A stretch of 64,000 bases of DNA from Eurosta solidaginis (GCF_040869045.1 NC_090319.1:363399739-363463738); one strand, 5' to 3'. Positions 1-11,705 are shown, counted from the stretch's first letter. Translations and numbers: made by a program. Notes: generated by a model from the sequence alone, not told the origin.

Positions 1-78
1 GGTTTATTAAGCGTCGAGATCTAAAACTACTCAGCTACAGAGAAAGATCCATCAGCTAAGTAAAAATTAAGATAGGCA

Positions 79-745
79 TTTTTATACGCAGCTGTACTTG
101 TACACAGGGTATATAACTTTGATTTGATAACGGTTGGTTGTACAGATATAAAGGAATCGAGATAGATATAGACTTCCATATATCAAAATCATCAGTATCG
201 AAAAATTTTATTGAGCCATGTCCTTCCGTCCGTCCGTCCGTCTGTCCGTTAACACGATAACTTCAGTAAATATTGAGATATCTTCACCAAATTTGGTATA
301 CGAGCTTATCTGGATCCAGAATAGATTGGTATTTAAAATGAGCGAAATCGTATGATAACCACGCCCACTTTTTATATATATGTATAACATTTTGGAAAAT
401 ACAAAAACCTGATTATTTAGTAAATAATACACGTAGAATTTTGAAATTTGACGTGTGGACTGATATTGAGACTCTTGATAAAAATTTGAAAAAAACTTGT
501 AAAATGGGCGTGGCAACGCCCACTTGATAAAATCAATTTTACAAATATTATTGATCATAAATCAAAAATCTCTATTCTATATTTCGGGATCCATAACTCG
601 AAGAAGAACAAGTTCAGAATAGAACCATATGTATATGTATTATTGCGCAGCCATGGAACACAAAACAAACAACAACAACATTTAAAGTGTACAGCTGGGT
701 ATGTAATGTTCGGTTTCACCCGAACTTAGACTACCTTACTTGTTT
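79..745 (+). mobile_element. TRE repeat, copy 1 (internally deleted)
   Basis: First of five copies of a long non-coding interspersed repeat, here called TRE. The left end resembles the TATACTCAGCTGAG start seen in other copies but is diverged. The body has the GTCCGTCCGTCCGT block and GGGCGTGGCAACGCCC, and the right end has the subterminal hairpin GTTCGG...CCCGAAC followed by CTTGTTTTTA. Compared with the copy at 11706-14090, most of the middle, including the minisatellite, is missing. No protein is encoded. I associate this repeat with tephritid genomes but cannot assign a superfamily. Confidence 0.7.
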
Positions 746-1578
746 TTATATGTGAAGAACATTTAAGTATTGAAATAGTTATGTGTATGACTCCGAAAAG
801 TTACTAATTATTAAGGCGGAGGTTTATTAAGCGAAAGAACAGTTTACTTAATGATAAAAAGTGAGTCCTTTGCTTCCTATGCAGGTCAGTTGAGCTGTCG
901 TCGCTGCTAGCATTAAAAGGTGCTCAGATCGGAGCAAATTGGATTCAATCAATCAAAGGACATCATCCGGAAACTTTTCTTTAAATCATCGTAATACATA
1001 AGAACAATGAAAACAACAACAACCCATCTACCTGCATAATAAGTTTCTTGTCTCAGTAATAAATTTACATATCTTCCCAAATAAATCTCCACATCAACAA
1101 TTATCTTTAACAATAACTTATTATTTTCAAAATTCATTGCCAAATACTAAAGTTTAATGACCAAATCACACCATGTACTTGACGAAGTGCACTTTGGTGT
1201 TAATTAACACAATGCATTAGAACCTTTAATTGCAATAAGAAGATGTCATTGCTATGAAAAATTATAAACACAAAAACACACAGTTTCTTTTGTTTGTTTA
1301 ACCAACTAGGTTGTGACTTATGTTCGAATGCAAATAATTACAACAACACCAAAAACAGCATCAATTTTACATATCTTAAAGTTCTTTGTATTGTCACCTC
1401 TCTACCATATTAAGTTAATTTTATCTAAATGCCCCTGCGCAATTCACACGGCGAATTAACAATGCTGCTCGATTTTTTTATAAAAAAGTTAGAAATAACA
1501 TATGACGGCTAACAAGAAAAAGTAATTGAGTTTATCACGGATAACAACCAATATCCGAGAACAAAAAAGGGCATGATT
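746..1578. other. Unassigned AT-rich stretch
   Basis: Nothing recognisable. Open frames here are short and look like chance frames in AT-rich DNA. The 13-mer GGTTTATTAAGCG at 821-833 repeats the first 13 bases of the window. Confidence 0.5.
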
Positions 1579-1806
1579 CCGTGGGTTGCCAGTGCAACCA
1601 GAGCTTCTCCAACGCCTTACCTACAAGTGGCGAATCCTGTATCCGTAGCATGCGAGGTTGTGGCGACCTCATATGCTTCATGGAACTAGAAGGTTCAATA
1701 TGGTTCCGAGGTGGTCGGGCTTGTACTTTGACGGTGCTTGCTACCCGATCGTACTGGAACTATATCAAGCAAAGGATCGTCAACATTGGTAACACTCCGC
1801 AATCAG
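1579..1806 (+). mobile_element. S2 retroposon, diverged 5'-truncated copy
   Basis: Matches the middle of the S2 family. It has the GGGTTGCCAG start, GGCGAATCCTGT, a GGCGACC block, the GGTCGGGCTTGTAC block, and the CAAAGGATCGTCAACATTGG and AACACTCC blocks near the 3' end. It lacks the conserved head present at 27262 and 51771. The open frame across it is not conserved between copies, so it is not a gene. Confidence 0.65.
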
Positions 1807-2034
1807 CAAAAAAACAGGATTTCTCAGTTTATTTATTTTTTTTTTTTTTGGGAATTCATGTGATCTCTATTGCTTAAGTTTTTTAAAAGGAAAATAGGTT
1901 TCGGGAATGGTAAATCCCTAGCGAGCTAACATAATGTAAATTGAGCATTATTTAATTATATAAGGGTTTGCAAATAATTGTTGTTTTCTCAAAACTTAAA
2001 CCAGAAAAATAATACTCCGTTCCGATGGTATATT

Positions 2035-2425
2035 TTTGGGGTTATGTTGAGGTAATTTCGAAGTCGTTGTTGAACTGTTCGGTAATAATTTGGGATCGTA
2101 TTGAGACAGTTTTGTAGTAATGTTGGGATGATTCCGGAACAACTTTTTAATAATTTCGGGATAATTTTTAATTTTTTTAAGATTTTTTTAGGTTTTATCT
2201 CGATATCATTTTGGCATGGTGTTAGGCAGTATTTCGAGACTCTTTCGGGATTATTTGTACGACTATTTCAAGATGGTAACATTATTATGACGGGGCTATT
2301 TTTAGATCGTTATTGGATCATCTTGAGTCATTCCGGAGCCATTTCTAGATAATTTCGGGATCATGCTAGCGACTATTTTGGAATCATTTTGGGGATATAT
2401 TGGAGAATAATTTAGCAAAGTTTCG
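2035..2425 (+). repeat. Degenerate tandem repeat based on ATTTCGGGAT
   Basis: Short variants of the core TTTCGGGATNATTTT recur about every 15-30 bases, for example near 2154, 2246 and 2351. Spacing is irregular, as in an old decayed minisatellite. No coding signal. Confidence 0.5.
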
Positions 2426-2439
2426 AATGTTAATTTATA

Positions 2440-2965
2440 AATACAAAAAGTTATCGGCCTGTTATTATTATCGGCATATTATCGATAACAACTGTCATCG
2501 AAGAGTTAACGGTATATTATTGGTGAATTACTGACGTGTTATCGGTTTGTTATCGAGAAGTTAAAGATTTCAACAGAAAAAGATCAATTAAAGTATCGAT
2601 TTGTTGCGGAAATATTTCCATATTATTTTGATAGCAAACCGATAACACATCGCTAACTTCCCGACAAAAAAAAACAATATTTTCGCAATTATTGATATTT
2701 TTAATTAACAACAAACAAATCAATAATTTTTCGGAAGCAATTAAATTTTTTTCGATAACAAAGCAATATTTTTTCGATAACAAATCGATAGTTTTCCGTT
2801 TACATATCCATAGCTTTTTCAGAACAAATCGAAATTTTTATATAATATATCGATATTTTTTGCTTAAAGAGGTCATTGATATAGTTTGCTATCAACAACA
2901 AATTCATAGCTATTCGGTAACAAATCGCTAACTCCTCTATACCTCGCCGATAACAAAGTGGATAA
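2440..2965. repeat. Degenerate TTATCG / CGATAA array, inverted halves
   Basis: The left part (about 2450-2570) carries many GTTATCGG and TTATCGA words. The right part (about 2635-2965) carries the opposite orientation, CGATAACAAA and AATCGATA. The region is therefore a degenerate minisatellite with an inverted layout. It contains at least one TATCGATA near 2478, the core bound by DREF and overlapping the CGATA word of BEAF-32 in Drosophila. Whether it is functional is unknown. Confidence 0.55.
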
Positions 2966-3711
2966 AAACAGATAATTCATCAAAAATAAAAGTATGACAC
3001 GCCCATTAACCGTCGATGAAAATCCGAGCACTCGTCTTCAACAGTTGTTATCCTTTATTTTCCTATGCATTCCTTTCTTTGGTGGGGTGTTACAGGAAGC
3101 CGGTAGAGTGCTTAGCTTCAAAAATTCATATATCCGACTGAGCTCCGTATTCATCGAGAGGTGGGATATATATCTTAGAGATAAATACCAATATTTATCA
3201 AACAATTCCTTTTTAATATGCTTTATATTAGCTTCACTTGTATGTTTGTATGTATGTATTACTCTTTTATACCAAATAAAAATAATAAATGTTACATAAA
3301 CGGTACCCGTCTTTGCAGATGGTACGGATATGTTTGCGTGTAATTGGGTGATTTTTAAATAAAACAACGTGCTTATATAAGATACACTTTTGAGATGTAT
3401 GTAAATATTTTGGGATGCTTAATTGTTTGTAGTGTTGTGTGAAGTGCATTTGAACACAAATAAAGCGTTAGCCATATGAATTTTTCCAACAGCGGCGCAA
3501 TAGATTATGTGTTAAGATGTCATTGTTTGAAAACGATTTATTTATTTTAATGGTAACTAATTATATAGCTGAGTTTATTTACTAATGCTACCGTGTTCAA
3601 TTGTTTCCACATTAATATTTCTTCAAATAAATTTAAATGCATAAAAAAGTGTTTTCTAGGTACTTAAGTTTGAATACGTGTGGGATACACGAAGTATGGA
3701 AAACCAATGCA
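2966..3711. other. Unassigned intergenic stretch
   Basis: No recognisable gene or repeat. Overlapping short frames on both strands lack any family signature. Confidence 0.5.
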
Positions 3712-4240
3712 GTGGCACTAAAGGCCGCGGTACAATGATATTTTTCATATATATGCGTTTAACGCAAGCTTATGCATTCCAATAACATTGCCACAATCAA
3801 CAAAGATGTTGCGTTTGTAAATATGAAGGAACTTCAGACTTGGCAATTGAAATTTATTACGCCTTGCCCATTCACCTACAAAATTTCGCGAAGCACTGTT
3901 ATAAACATTCTCCCTATACAACAAAAATACTTGCTAGCATATTTGTGTCGTATTATATTGTTATATTCGAGTTTTTAATTGCGAAAAATGTTAGAAAATT
4001 TACCAACCAGTGGGAAAAATAATTTAACTTGCAAAGTGTACCAACACCCTTAGCCAAAGCAAATGTCAAATTCTTCTTCTTATGCTTTGCTTGTAACAAA
4101 ATTTGGGAGTTGGCTACTTTTCAATATCAGATGGCGCCATTGTCGCTCATTCTACCGTTCTCCATAAAAAGACGTGCAATCTATTCATAATGCATAAGCT
4201 TATGTTAAACTCATCTATGAAAAATTGCTTATGTGTCGGA
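3712..4240. mobile_element. MITE-A copy 1
   Basis: About 530 bp, non-coding, with subterminal inverted repeats. GCAAGCTTATGCATTCC near the left end mirrors AATGCATAAGCTTATG near 4190. The same sequence is present in inverse orientation at 42228-42752. Short frames shared between the copies are DNA homology of a transposon, not conserved protein. Confidence 0.7.
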
Positions 4241-4695
4241 GCTATAATCATTGACGGCCGCGTCACAATGAAATGTCTCATGTTCATGAGCTTCGATGCA
4301 GACAATAGCGCAAGATATTGCGTTTGTGAATATAGAGAACAATTCAGACTTAGCACATGAAATTTATTTCGACTTGCCCATTCATATAAAAAATTTCGCG
4401 AATCACTCTTATAAATATTCTCACTATAAAAGAAAAAAAACTGATGACATATTTTGTCTCATTTTCATGTGTTAAAATGCATTTTTTAATTGTGAAAAAC
4501 GTTGGAAAAGTACCAAAGAGTGGGAAAAATAATTTCACTTTCAAAATCATTGACATGTCATATTCTCCTTCTTCTTATGCTTTGCTTGCAACAAAAGTTT
4601 GCCTACTTTTTCATGTCAGATGGCGCTGGTGATGCGTTATCTGTCACTCTCTATGCAAATACGTGCAATCTACTCATCTGTCAGCGCACGATCCG
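4241..4695. mobile_element. MITE-A copy 2, adjacent to copy 1
   Basis: Repeats the body of copy 1 in the same order: CTTGCCCATTCATA, AAATTTCGCGAA, GTGGGAAAAATAATTT, TCAGATGGCGC and ACGTGCAATCTACTCATC. It follows copy 1 directly in the same orientation, so the pair is a tandem duplication or a second insertion into the terminus. Confidence 0.65.
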
Positions 4696-5036
4696 GCATC
4701 AAAAATCGTATGTGATTGGGCTTTAAATGTTCCAACGGTAAGTAACGGAATTCACGCTGTATGCTTTAAAAGTGACTGACAAGTTGACATAAATTATGAC
4801 ACACTTTGGCCGGGTTTTCTATGCGATTTTAACTAAGCTAGAGTCTAACCCCACTACTTTGAGCGACTTAACTGAGATAAGTATTAAAATCTAGTCTAAA
4901 TCGCAAAAGTACCAAGGCTACATTGAGTTCAACTATAAATGCACTGAGAAATCGGCTCTAAGCATCAAAGGTTGTTGGGTTAGATTCTAAAAAAGTTTAG
5001 CTTTATATAGTTTTTGATATTAATTTAGTAAAACAA
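4696..5036. other. Unassigned stretch
   Basis: No recognisable feature. It may be the left part of the repeat that continues at 5037. Confidence 0.4.
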
Positions 5037-5535
5037 CTGAAATGACGGAAAAAATTGGCTTTTTAAACGGTTTTATTTAGCTTGACTTGCCAGGCTGGCT
5101 GGTTGGCTGGCTGGCACGAATTTTGTAATTGAAATTTAAGTAACTTCCCGATAAGCTACAAGCTTGAAACTTGGAATATAGTTCAGAACCCGATGACAAT
5201 GCAATAATGAGAAAAAAATCGCCACTAGGTGGCGCAAGGATCGAGATTGTAGTCCGATTTGGCTCATATTTGGAACACATAATACATACAAGAATAAAAA
5301 GCGACCTATGAAAAAATGGCCGCTAGGTGGCGCAAGCATAGAGATATTCAAAAAAATTTGTGGTCCGATTTTGTCCATATTTGGAACACATAATACATAC
5401 ATGAATAGAAAGCGACCTATGATGTCCTATTTGGATCATATATGGAGTAAATATTACATATAGTCCGGTAGAAGTGAAATCAAAGTATTTTGGAGTTTGA
5501 GGAGGGACAAGCATACTTGGCTCAGAGTCGAGTAA
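5037..5535. repeat. Interspersed repeat with ~120-bp tandem units
   Basis: Three partial units carry CGCTAGGTGGCGCAAG or close variants, CATATTTGGAACACATAATA and AAAGCGACCTATGA, spaced about 120 bp apart (near 5220, 5325 and 5410). It is preceded by GGCTGG pentamer/hexamer runs at 5091-5115. Non-coding; probably the tandem part of a dispersed element, but no ends or duplications can be placed. Confidence 0.6.
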
Positions 5536-6223
5536 AGTCTTTGGAAGGATTATGTATTGTGGACTTAGATTGAAACAAATTGTCAGGAAAGAGTCCGTGT
5601 AATAAAGAGTAGCTAAATGAACTAAATAGAATCAGAAATAATACGCAATTAAAAAACGACTAAAAACTTGAAAATAAAATAATTAAAAAAAAAAATATTT
5701 AAGGTAAACGGTTTCTTTGAAAGCAATACTTACATGAAATAATAATAATACTAAAAGCTAGAAAATAATTATGTGGGTCCTAGGTACTAGTCATCACACT
5801 CCCCACCAATCTAGGGCGTTGATCAGACCTTTAAATAAAAACGTTGGACGCGTCAAATTTCAATTGATAGTCATATATAAGACCAACTGAACCTTAATCA
5901 GGTTATGCTACGCCTCACAATTTTAGAAATTTCACGCCGTTCTGCAAGTGGGCTTTAAGCGAACAATCACACACATTTTTATTTTCTTTTAATATCTTTT
6001 TTTTTTATAGCTTTGTAGTTGCTTAATGTTGAATTTTTATGAAATTTTTGGAGGTTGCTTATTTGCAAAGGAGAATTCAACAAACGAAATTTTTATTAAC
6101 CCAACAAATATTAGGAGAATTTCTTCTTTTTCGGTAGCCGAAATGACTCTGAAATAACTTCTCATTTGAAGCATTTATGCTCAGTATAAACTCATTAAGA
6201 GTGCATCATGAAATAAATAAAAA
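5536..6223. other. Unassigned AT-rich stretch
   Basis: No gene, RNA or repeat family recognised. Confidence 0.45.
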
Positions 6224-6715
6224 ACAAGTAAGGAAGGCTAAGTTAGGGTGTAACTGAACATTACATACTCATCTGCTAAATTACAGCTTGCAAAACTTTT
6301 AAATTACCTTCTTTAAAAAGTGGGCGGTGCCACGCCCATTTCCCAAAATTTTACTAATTTTCTCTTCTGCGTCATAAGATCAACCCACCTACCAAGTTTC
6401 ATCGCTTTATCCGTCTTTGGTAATGAATTATCGCACTTTTTCGGTTCTTCGAAATTTTCGATATGGAAAAAGTGGGCGTGGTTATAGGCCGATTTCGTTC
6501 ATTTTAAATAGCGATCTTAGATGAGTACCCAGGAACTTACATACCTCAAAATTTACTCAAGTTGTCGTGTTTACGGACAGACGGACGACCGGACGGACAT
6601 GACTAAATGATATATAGAAGTCTATATCTATCTCGATTAGTTTATGCTGTTACGGGGTACTATTATGCGAACAAAATTAATATACTCTGTGAGCTCTGCT
6701 CAGCTGAGTATAAAA
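6224..6715 (-). mobile_element. TRE repeat, copy 2 (internally deleted)
   Basis: Reads from AAAACAAGTAAGGAAGGCTA at 6224 to CAGCTGAGTATAAAAACT at about 6715, so it is a reverse-orientation TRE. Only about 490 bp remain. Both ends and the GTGGGCG / CACGCCCA blocks are kept, and the minisatellite is lost. Confidence 0.75.
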
Positions 6716-7187
6716 ACTGAATAAGAAATAAGAATCCCATATGACTCCTAAAGGGCTTATAAACAGCTCATATTTTGCTCCTTAAATGACTATTAGGAGT
6801 CTATTCGATCATTAAGGTTTGGATATTTATCAGAAGAAAGCAATATTAAGGTGATAATTCTATAAAGACATGCATATTTATTTCTCTGAATCGCCAGGAA
6901 AATGTATAAAATTTTGTGCTGATGTTGCTCTGTTGTATATACACTAAGTATAATTTCCCCCTGGAAACACGTGTAGGTACTTACAATAATTAATGTAATA
7001 TGATCCCTTTCCGCGCTTTCATTAAAATTAGTTTACTTTGCAGGTAGGTATGTTAAGATGCAAACTTTGTTGTTACTAACAACCACTTTAAAGTTGAGTA
7101 AATATTTTAAAATTAGTTTTTTTTTTTAATGTAAACTTGCACTTTGGTTACGGTAAGCATTAAGGTGATTTGTACTATGTCGAAATA
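6716..7187. other. Unassigned AT-rich stretch
   Basis: Nothing recognisable. Confidence 0.45.
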
Positions 7188-7570
7188 TTAAAGGGCTAAT
7201 TAATGGTGACTTATCCTTAACCAGATAGAACAGCTGATCGAACCAACCTTATGGAAATCAATGTAATCGTTAATGTTGTCATACCATAACGCTAATGCCA
7301 TAACCATATCATAGCCAACCAATTGATTTTTGGTTTTTCGCCATATCCATAACCTAGAAACATTTTGATTTGGAGAATTCATTAACCGTTTGTACATTGT
7401 ATTTGTTTTGGGTACGTTTTGACTAAGACACTTATTTTTTGTGCTATATGTTTGTAATTTTTTGCGTTTTCTTCATTTCTATGAAATTTTCAAGATTTTT
7501 AGGTTAAGGCACCAATAACTGATGCAAATATTATATGCAAATTTGATAAGGAAGTTTAACTGGCCCTTAA
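7188..7570. mobile_element. MITE-E copy 1
   Basis: Bounded by TTAAAGGGCTAATTAA and TTTAACTGGCCCTTAA, an imperfect inverted repeat. The body matches, in opposite orientation, the element at 25634-26048: CAGCTGATCGAACC, ATGGAAATCAATGTAATCG, CAACCAATTG and GATTTTTAGGTTAAGGCAC. Non-coding. Confidence 0.7.
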
Positions 7571-7727
7571 ATTCTTACACATTTTTATGCGATACTTCTT
7601 TCAAAATAGCTATAGCTTATGAAAGCGATAAATTCCCAAGTTCCACTTATTTTTGTGACCACATATATCAAGCTGTAGTAGTGTGTAGGAGTAGGACTGC
7701 ATTTGTGTGAATAGTATTTGTTTATAT

Positions 7728-8354
7728 TGTAACGAATTTGCTTGCAAATCCTCTTATTTGCAATCCTCTGCTAAGTTCGAATCACTAAACTGTTGAATAA
7801 ATAACTCCAATTGGTAATAATGCAAAATGGCCTTTATTAAAGTACTTCACAATAACACTCAAACTGTGCAACGAATAGCTTGCTTAATAACCAAACTGAT
7901 TGATAGCTCAAATGAAACTCTACTATCCAAAATAATACTGCTCCTGCTCGCTAGATAGCGTCTTAGTCGAAACTGCTTGACAACTCAAATCAAACTGAAT
8001 TCCAGCGCCTCTACAATTGCCGCCTTTTATACTCTTTGATTTCAACCTTCGCATCTTCTAGGCGCTTCCAGAATCTACTAGTCCAGCAGCTCTCAAACTT
8101 CTCAGCTATAACTACAATTGCACAATTTAATAGTTTTTCTCATTGCATACTTATAGGAGTATCTCCGATATATGCATGTGTTTGTGCATTGACTCTCCGC
8201 TGCTCGTATACGTACATGGTACATATCTGTAGACGCAATTATTGTTTCGTTTATGTAGATACATAATGATTGATCTATGGATGTGAATTCACGTCACTGC
8301 TTAGCATCGGCTTAGAGACGATAGCATCGCTCAGTGCTGCTAACATTCGTTACA
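7728..8354 (-). repeat. 3' LTR of gypsy element 1
   Basis: On the plus strand it starts TGTAACGAATTTGC and ends CATTCGTTACA, the TG...CA ends expected of an LTR. Because the element lies on the minus strand this is its 3' LTR. It directly abuts the polypurine tract. Confidence 0.92.
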
Positions 8355-8367
8355 CTGCCCTCCACCT
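8355..8367 (-). other. Polypurine tract of gypsy element 1
   Basis: On the minus strand the sequence after the pol stop is AGGTGGAGGGCAG, purine-rich and immediately before the 3' LTR. This is the usual plus-strand priming site of LTR elements. Confidence 0.8.
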
Positions 8368-9589
8368 AAGTCTGATCGTCCCGATCAGACAAATCTCTCG
8401 ATCTAAACGCTGCTAGCATCGCCAAATGTACCACTCTTCTATATCGTGATTTCCCAATTGCTTGTATGCGGTAGACGACATCACTGATCGTCTTCACAAC
8501 TCTGTACGGGCCTTCCCAACTGCACCGATTTTTGGTTGGAACACCTTTCCGCCGGTGAGGGTTGTATATCAGTACCAAATCTCCCTCCCGGAAACCTTCC
8601 AAATTATTTTCCTTGTCGTACCTGTGTTTCATCTTACTACTCATTATCCTGGATCGTTCCCTCGCACTCTGTTGCTTGGCCAATGAACTACTTCGTAGAG
8701 CTTGCGCTTGACGGATTGGCTTCGCATAATCAGTGTCGTTCCCACATTTCACAAGAGTAGTGCGCTCCGGCTTGAAACTACTCTCGCATTCTTTCTCGGA
8801 AATTCTTTGCTTCGTTTTCCTGCGTCTTTTAGGTTTTGTCAATGCCAGTGTTTCTCTCGCAGGTACTTTTGGTTTTGCTTTATTTGGCCCATTCGATCTA
8901 TTAACCTTTGCCTTTGACTTCCGTGGTTTTTGTTGAGTCTTCTCCACCAGTACTCGATTACTACGGAACCCTTTCTCCAACTTGAAGTTAAGTGGTATAT
9001 CCTGGTTTGCATAACGCATCACCCTTCTCTGCATATCGATCTTGATGTCATGGTCAACCAAGAAGTCTACTCCCAATATGACTTCTTCAATGATCTTCGC
9101 CACAACGAATTTGTGTAGAACCATGACCTTTCCAATCAAGACTTCACATATCACTTCTCCCTGAACTTGGTTATACTCGCCAGTGACCGTGCGCAACCTT
9201 GCTCCAGGTAACGGTTTTATTCTCCTGTTGACCAAGTCAGATCGGATCGAGGAATGAGATGCGCCCGTATCTACAGTCAGTACACGTTCTTTACCATCCA
9301 CATTCCCTCTGACGGTAAGACTGCTCAATTTTCTACCAATTTGCAACACAGATATCACAGGGCATTCAATAGCTGGATCTAGCTCTCGATCTCTACCTCT
9401 TACTCGATCTTGCTCCTCTCCTCCAGCTTTGCGTTTACGGCCATCCACATTGTTGGAACTAATAGGACCAAGATCGCAATGACGTGCAATGTGACCTGGG
9501 TTGCCGCACTTGAAACATTTAATAACTCCGGAATTCTTCTGTTGAGATCCCTTCAGTGCTTCCAAAATTGTGTCTACCCACTCTGGCCT
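8366..9589 (-). pseudogene. gag zinc knuckle, protease and integrase tail, fused by deletion
   Basis: An open frame of about 400 residues. It begins in the end of gag with a CCHC knuckle (CFKCGNPGHIARHC), followed by an aspartic protease with VDTGASHS at the active site and VILGVDFLVDH downstream. A basic linker of about 100 residues then leads directly into an integrase C-terminal tail with WEGPYRVVK (GPY/F module) and the last residues RSRDLSDRDDQT. The homologous element at the right edge of the window has the integrase core before this tail, so the fusion is an internal deletion removing RT, RNase H and the integrase catalytic domain. The frame is the same as the upstream gag piece and is separated from it by one stop at 9590-9592. 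Confidence 0.85.
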
Positions 9590-10778
9590 TTATACTTCCA
9601 CACGGCGTGCTTTGAAAACTGGCTTACACAAAAGCGACGCTGTTTCCTGAGTAAGTGCGTGGGATACCGTTTCAGCAAATGTTAGTTTTGGATTCGCATA
9701 TGTAGCCCGCTTCGTTTCCACATCTCGTATGCCATTTATGAAGTTCTGGATGTTTACCCTTTCAGTGTATTCCACGGGTGCGTCCCCATTTGCAAGATGA
9801 GCCAATCTTTCAATATCTGAAACAAACTCCTGCAATATCTCATTTGCTTTTTGGTAGCGGTTTTGCAACTCAATTTGGAATATCTGTTTTCTATGCTCGC
9901 TTACATAACGTCGTTCTACAGCAGCCATCAGTGCTTCATAATTGTTCCGCTCTCCTTCGGGAATCGTCTGTAGGATTTCCGCTGCTGGCGCCTTCAATGC
10001 CACGAACAGTGCAGCAATTCCAGTTGTTCACTGCTGCGGTCTTCTCAAACTGTAGCTTGAAGACCTGGAAAGGAACAGAACCGTCAAAAGATGGAGTTTT
10101 TACCTTCGTATTACTCGCTGAAACTGTTGGGCGATTTATTTGCAACTCCTGTATACGACCTTTCAAAGCTTCTATGTCGGCATCCATTTTGTCCTCGAGC
10201 TGTACAATTTTTGTATTCTGTGCTTCTAACTGCGAAGACATTTGTGCCACCTGCAATGATATACGCGTTTCTTCTGCTTCAATCTTCGATGTTATTTCTG
10301 ACGACATTTCTGCAATACGTGTATTCTGTTCTTCCATCTTGGATGCCAGTTGAGATTTTATATCTGTCTTTTGCGATTCCAGTTGAGATGACATTTGTGA
10401 CGACATTTCTGAAATACGCGTTTCTTGTGCTTCGATCTTTGATGTTATTCGTGTCTCTTGGGATTCTATCTTGGATGTTATACGGTTCTCCTGCGATTCC
10501 AGTTGGGATGCCACTGTTGATGTTTGCGCAAGTATTGCAGCCAAAATCATGTTCAAGTCTGTGCTCGTAACTGTCTGCGATTTTTGGTTTTTCTCTTCAA
10601 TTTTTGTTGTCTCCTCGCCATCAAGATAAAAGACATACTCTTCCACATCAATTCCTTCTAATTCCATTGCCTCTCGTAGTCGTGCCTGAAGTTCGAGTTT
10701 AATGCCGGTTGTATTCAATCCACGGTTCTCCAACTCCTTCTTCAGTTGCGGGATCTTCAATTCACTTAACTTTACCAT
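9590..10778 (-). pseudogene. gag N-terminal part, frameshifted
   Basis: Starts with an ATG at 10776-10778. Residues 4-38 look like a SAP-type DNA-binding helix-extended-helix (LSELKIPQLKKELENRG). A long coiled coil follows, built of repeats of the type SQxESQExRITSKIE. Then comes the gag matrix/capsid-like domain, with PSFDGSVPFQVFKLQFE and, in another frame, EILQTIPEGERNNYEAL and NFINGIRD. The frame breaks near 10015-10025 (apparent small deletion) and again at the stop 9590-9592, so no full gag can be made. Structural protein of the retrotransposon particle; not a host gene. Confidence 0.85.
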
Positions 10779-10815
10779 GTCCTTGTTGTCCTCTGGAATT
10801 TATTCAACAATTCCT

Positions 10816-10827
10816 CTTCTGACACCA
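10816..10827 (-). other. Primer binding site of gypsy element 1
   Basis: Two bases inside the 5' LTR the minus strand reads TGGTGTCAGAAG, starting with the TGG that pairs with a tRNA CCA end. The primer tRNA was not identified. Confidence 0.6.
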
Positions 10828-10829
10828 AT

Positions 10830-11450
10830 TGTAACGAATTTGTTTGCAAATCCTCTTATTTGCAATCCTCTGCTAAGTTCGAATCACTAAACTGTTGAAT
10901 AAATAACTCCAATTGGTAATAATGCAAAATGGCCTTTATTAAAGTACTTCACAATAACACTCAAACTGTGCAACGAATAGCTTGCTTAATAACCAAACTG
11001 ATTGATAGCTCAAATGAAACTCTACTATTCAAAATAATACTGCTCTTGCTCGCTAGATAGCGTCTTACTTGCTTGACAACTCAAATCAAACTGAATTCCA
11101 GCGCCTCTACAATTGCCGTATTTTATACTCTTTGATTTCAACCTTCGCATCTTCTAGGCGCTTCCAGAATCTACTAGTCCAGCAGCTCTCAAACTTCTCA
11201 GCTGTAACTACAATTGCACAATTTTATAGTTTTTCTCACTGCATACTTATAGGAGTATCTCCGATATATGCATGTGTTTGTGCATTGACTCTCCGCTGCT
11301 CGTATGCGTACATGGTACATATCTGTAGACGCGATTATTGTTTCGTTTATGTAGATACATAATGATTGATCTATGGATGTGAATTCACGTCACTGCTTAG
11401 CATCGGCTTAGAGACGATAGCATCGCTCAGTGCTGCTAACATTCGTTACA
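10830..11450 (-). repeat. 5' LTR of gypsy element 1
   Basis: About 98% identical to 7728-8354 by eye. Differences include a small indel after GTCTTA and several single-base changes. It carries the upstream promoter of the minus-strand element by position. Confidence 0.92.
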
Positions 11451-11705
11451 ATATTGTATTTAGTTATGTTTAAATAAGTTTGCACTTTGATTAGTATGTA
11501 AATAATTTAGCTACAGACAAGCACTGTCACTATGCACGTAGATATAAGTAGGTAATTAAAAAGTTTGTAGGTATAAGCAGAAGATGCGCATGCGCATGAT
11601 TGTGGCTTAGTGTATGCTTTGTAAATATCCGTATGCTTGTAAATCAGCTCAAACAAAAGTTTTAAAGTTAGTGGTAGCTTTTTGTTTATTTTTTATTTCT
11701 TTTTT

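Larger units (their letters stand above)
7724..11454 (-). mobile_element. Ty3/gypsy LTR retrotransposon, internally deleted
   Basis: Complete insertion with two LTRs (7728-8354 and 10830-11450), each TGTAACG...TTACA, flanked by a 4-bp duplication ATAT (7724-7727 and 11451-11454). It is transcribed on the minus strand. The internal part keeps gag, the protease and the last part of integrase. Reverse transcriptase, RNase H and most of integrase are absent, so the copy cannot move alone. The LTRs differ at roughly ten positions and one small indel in about 620 bp by eye, so insertion is fairly recent. Confidence 0.93.

Noticed and set aside
8366..9565. Intact host gene of 399 residues with a retroviral-type protease
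   Set aside because: It sits between LTRs with PBS, PPT and a target duplication, so it is a deleted gypsy polyprotein, not a domesticated gene.
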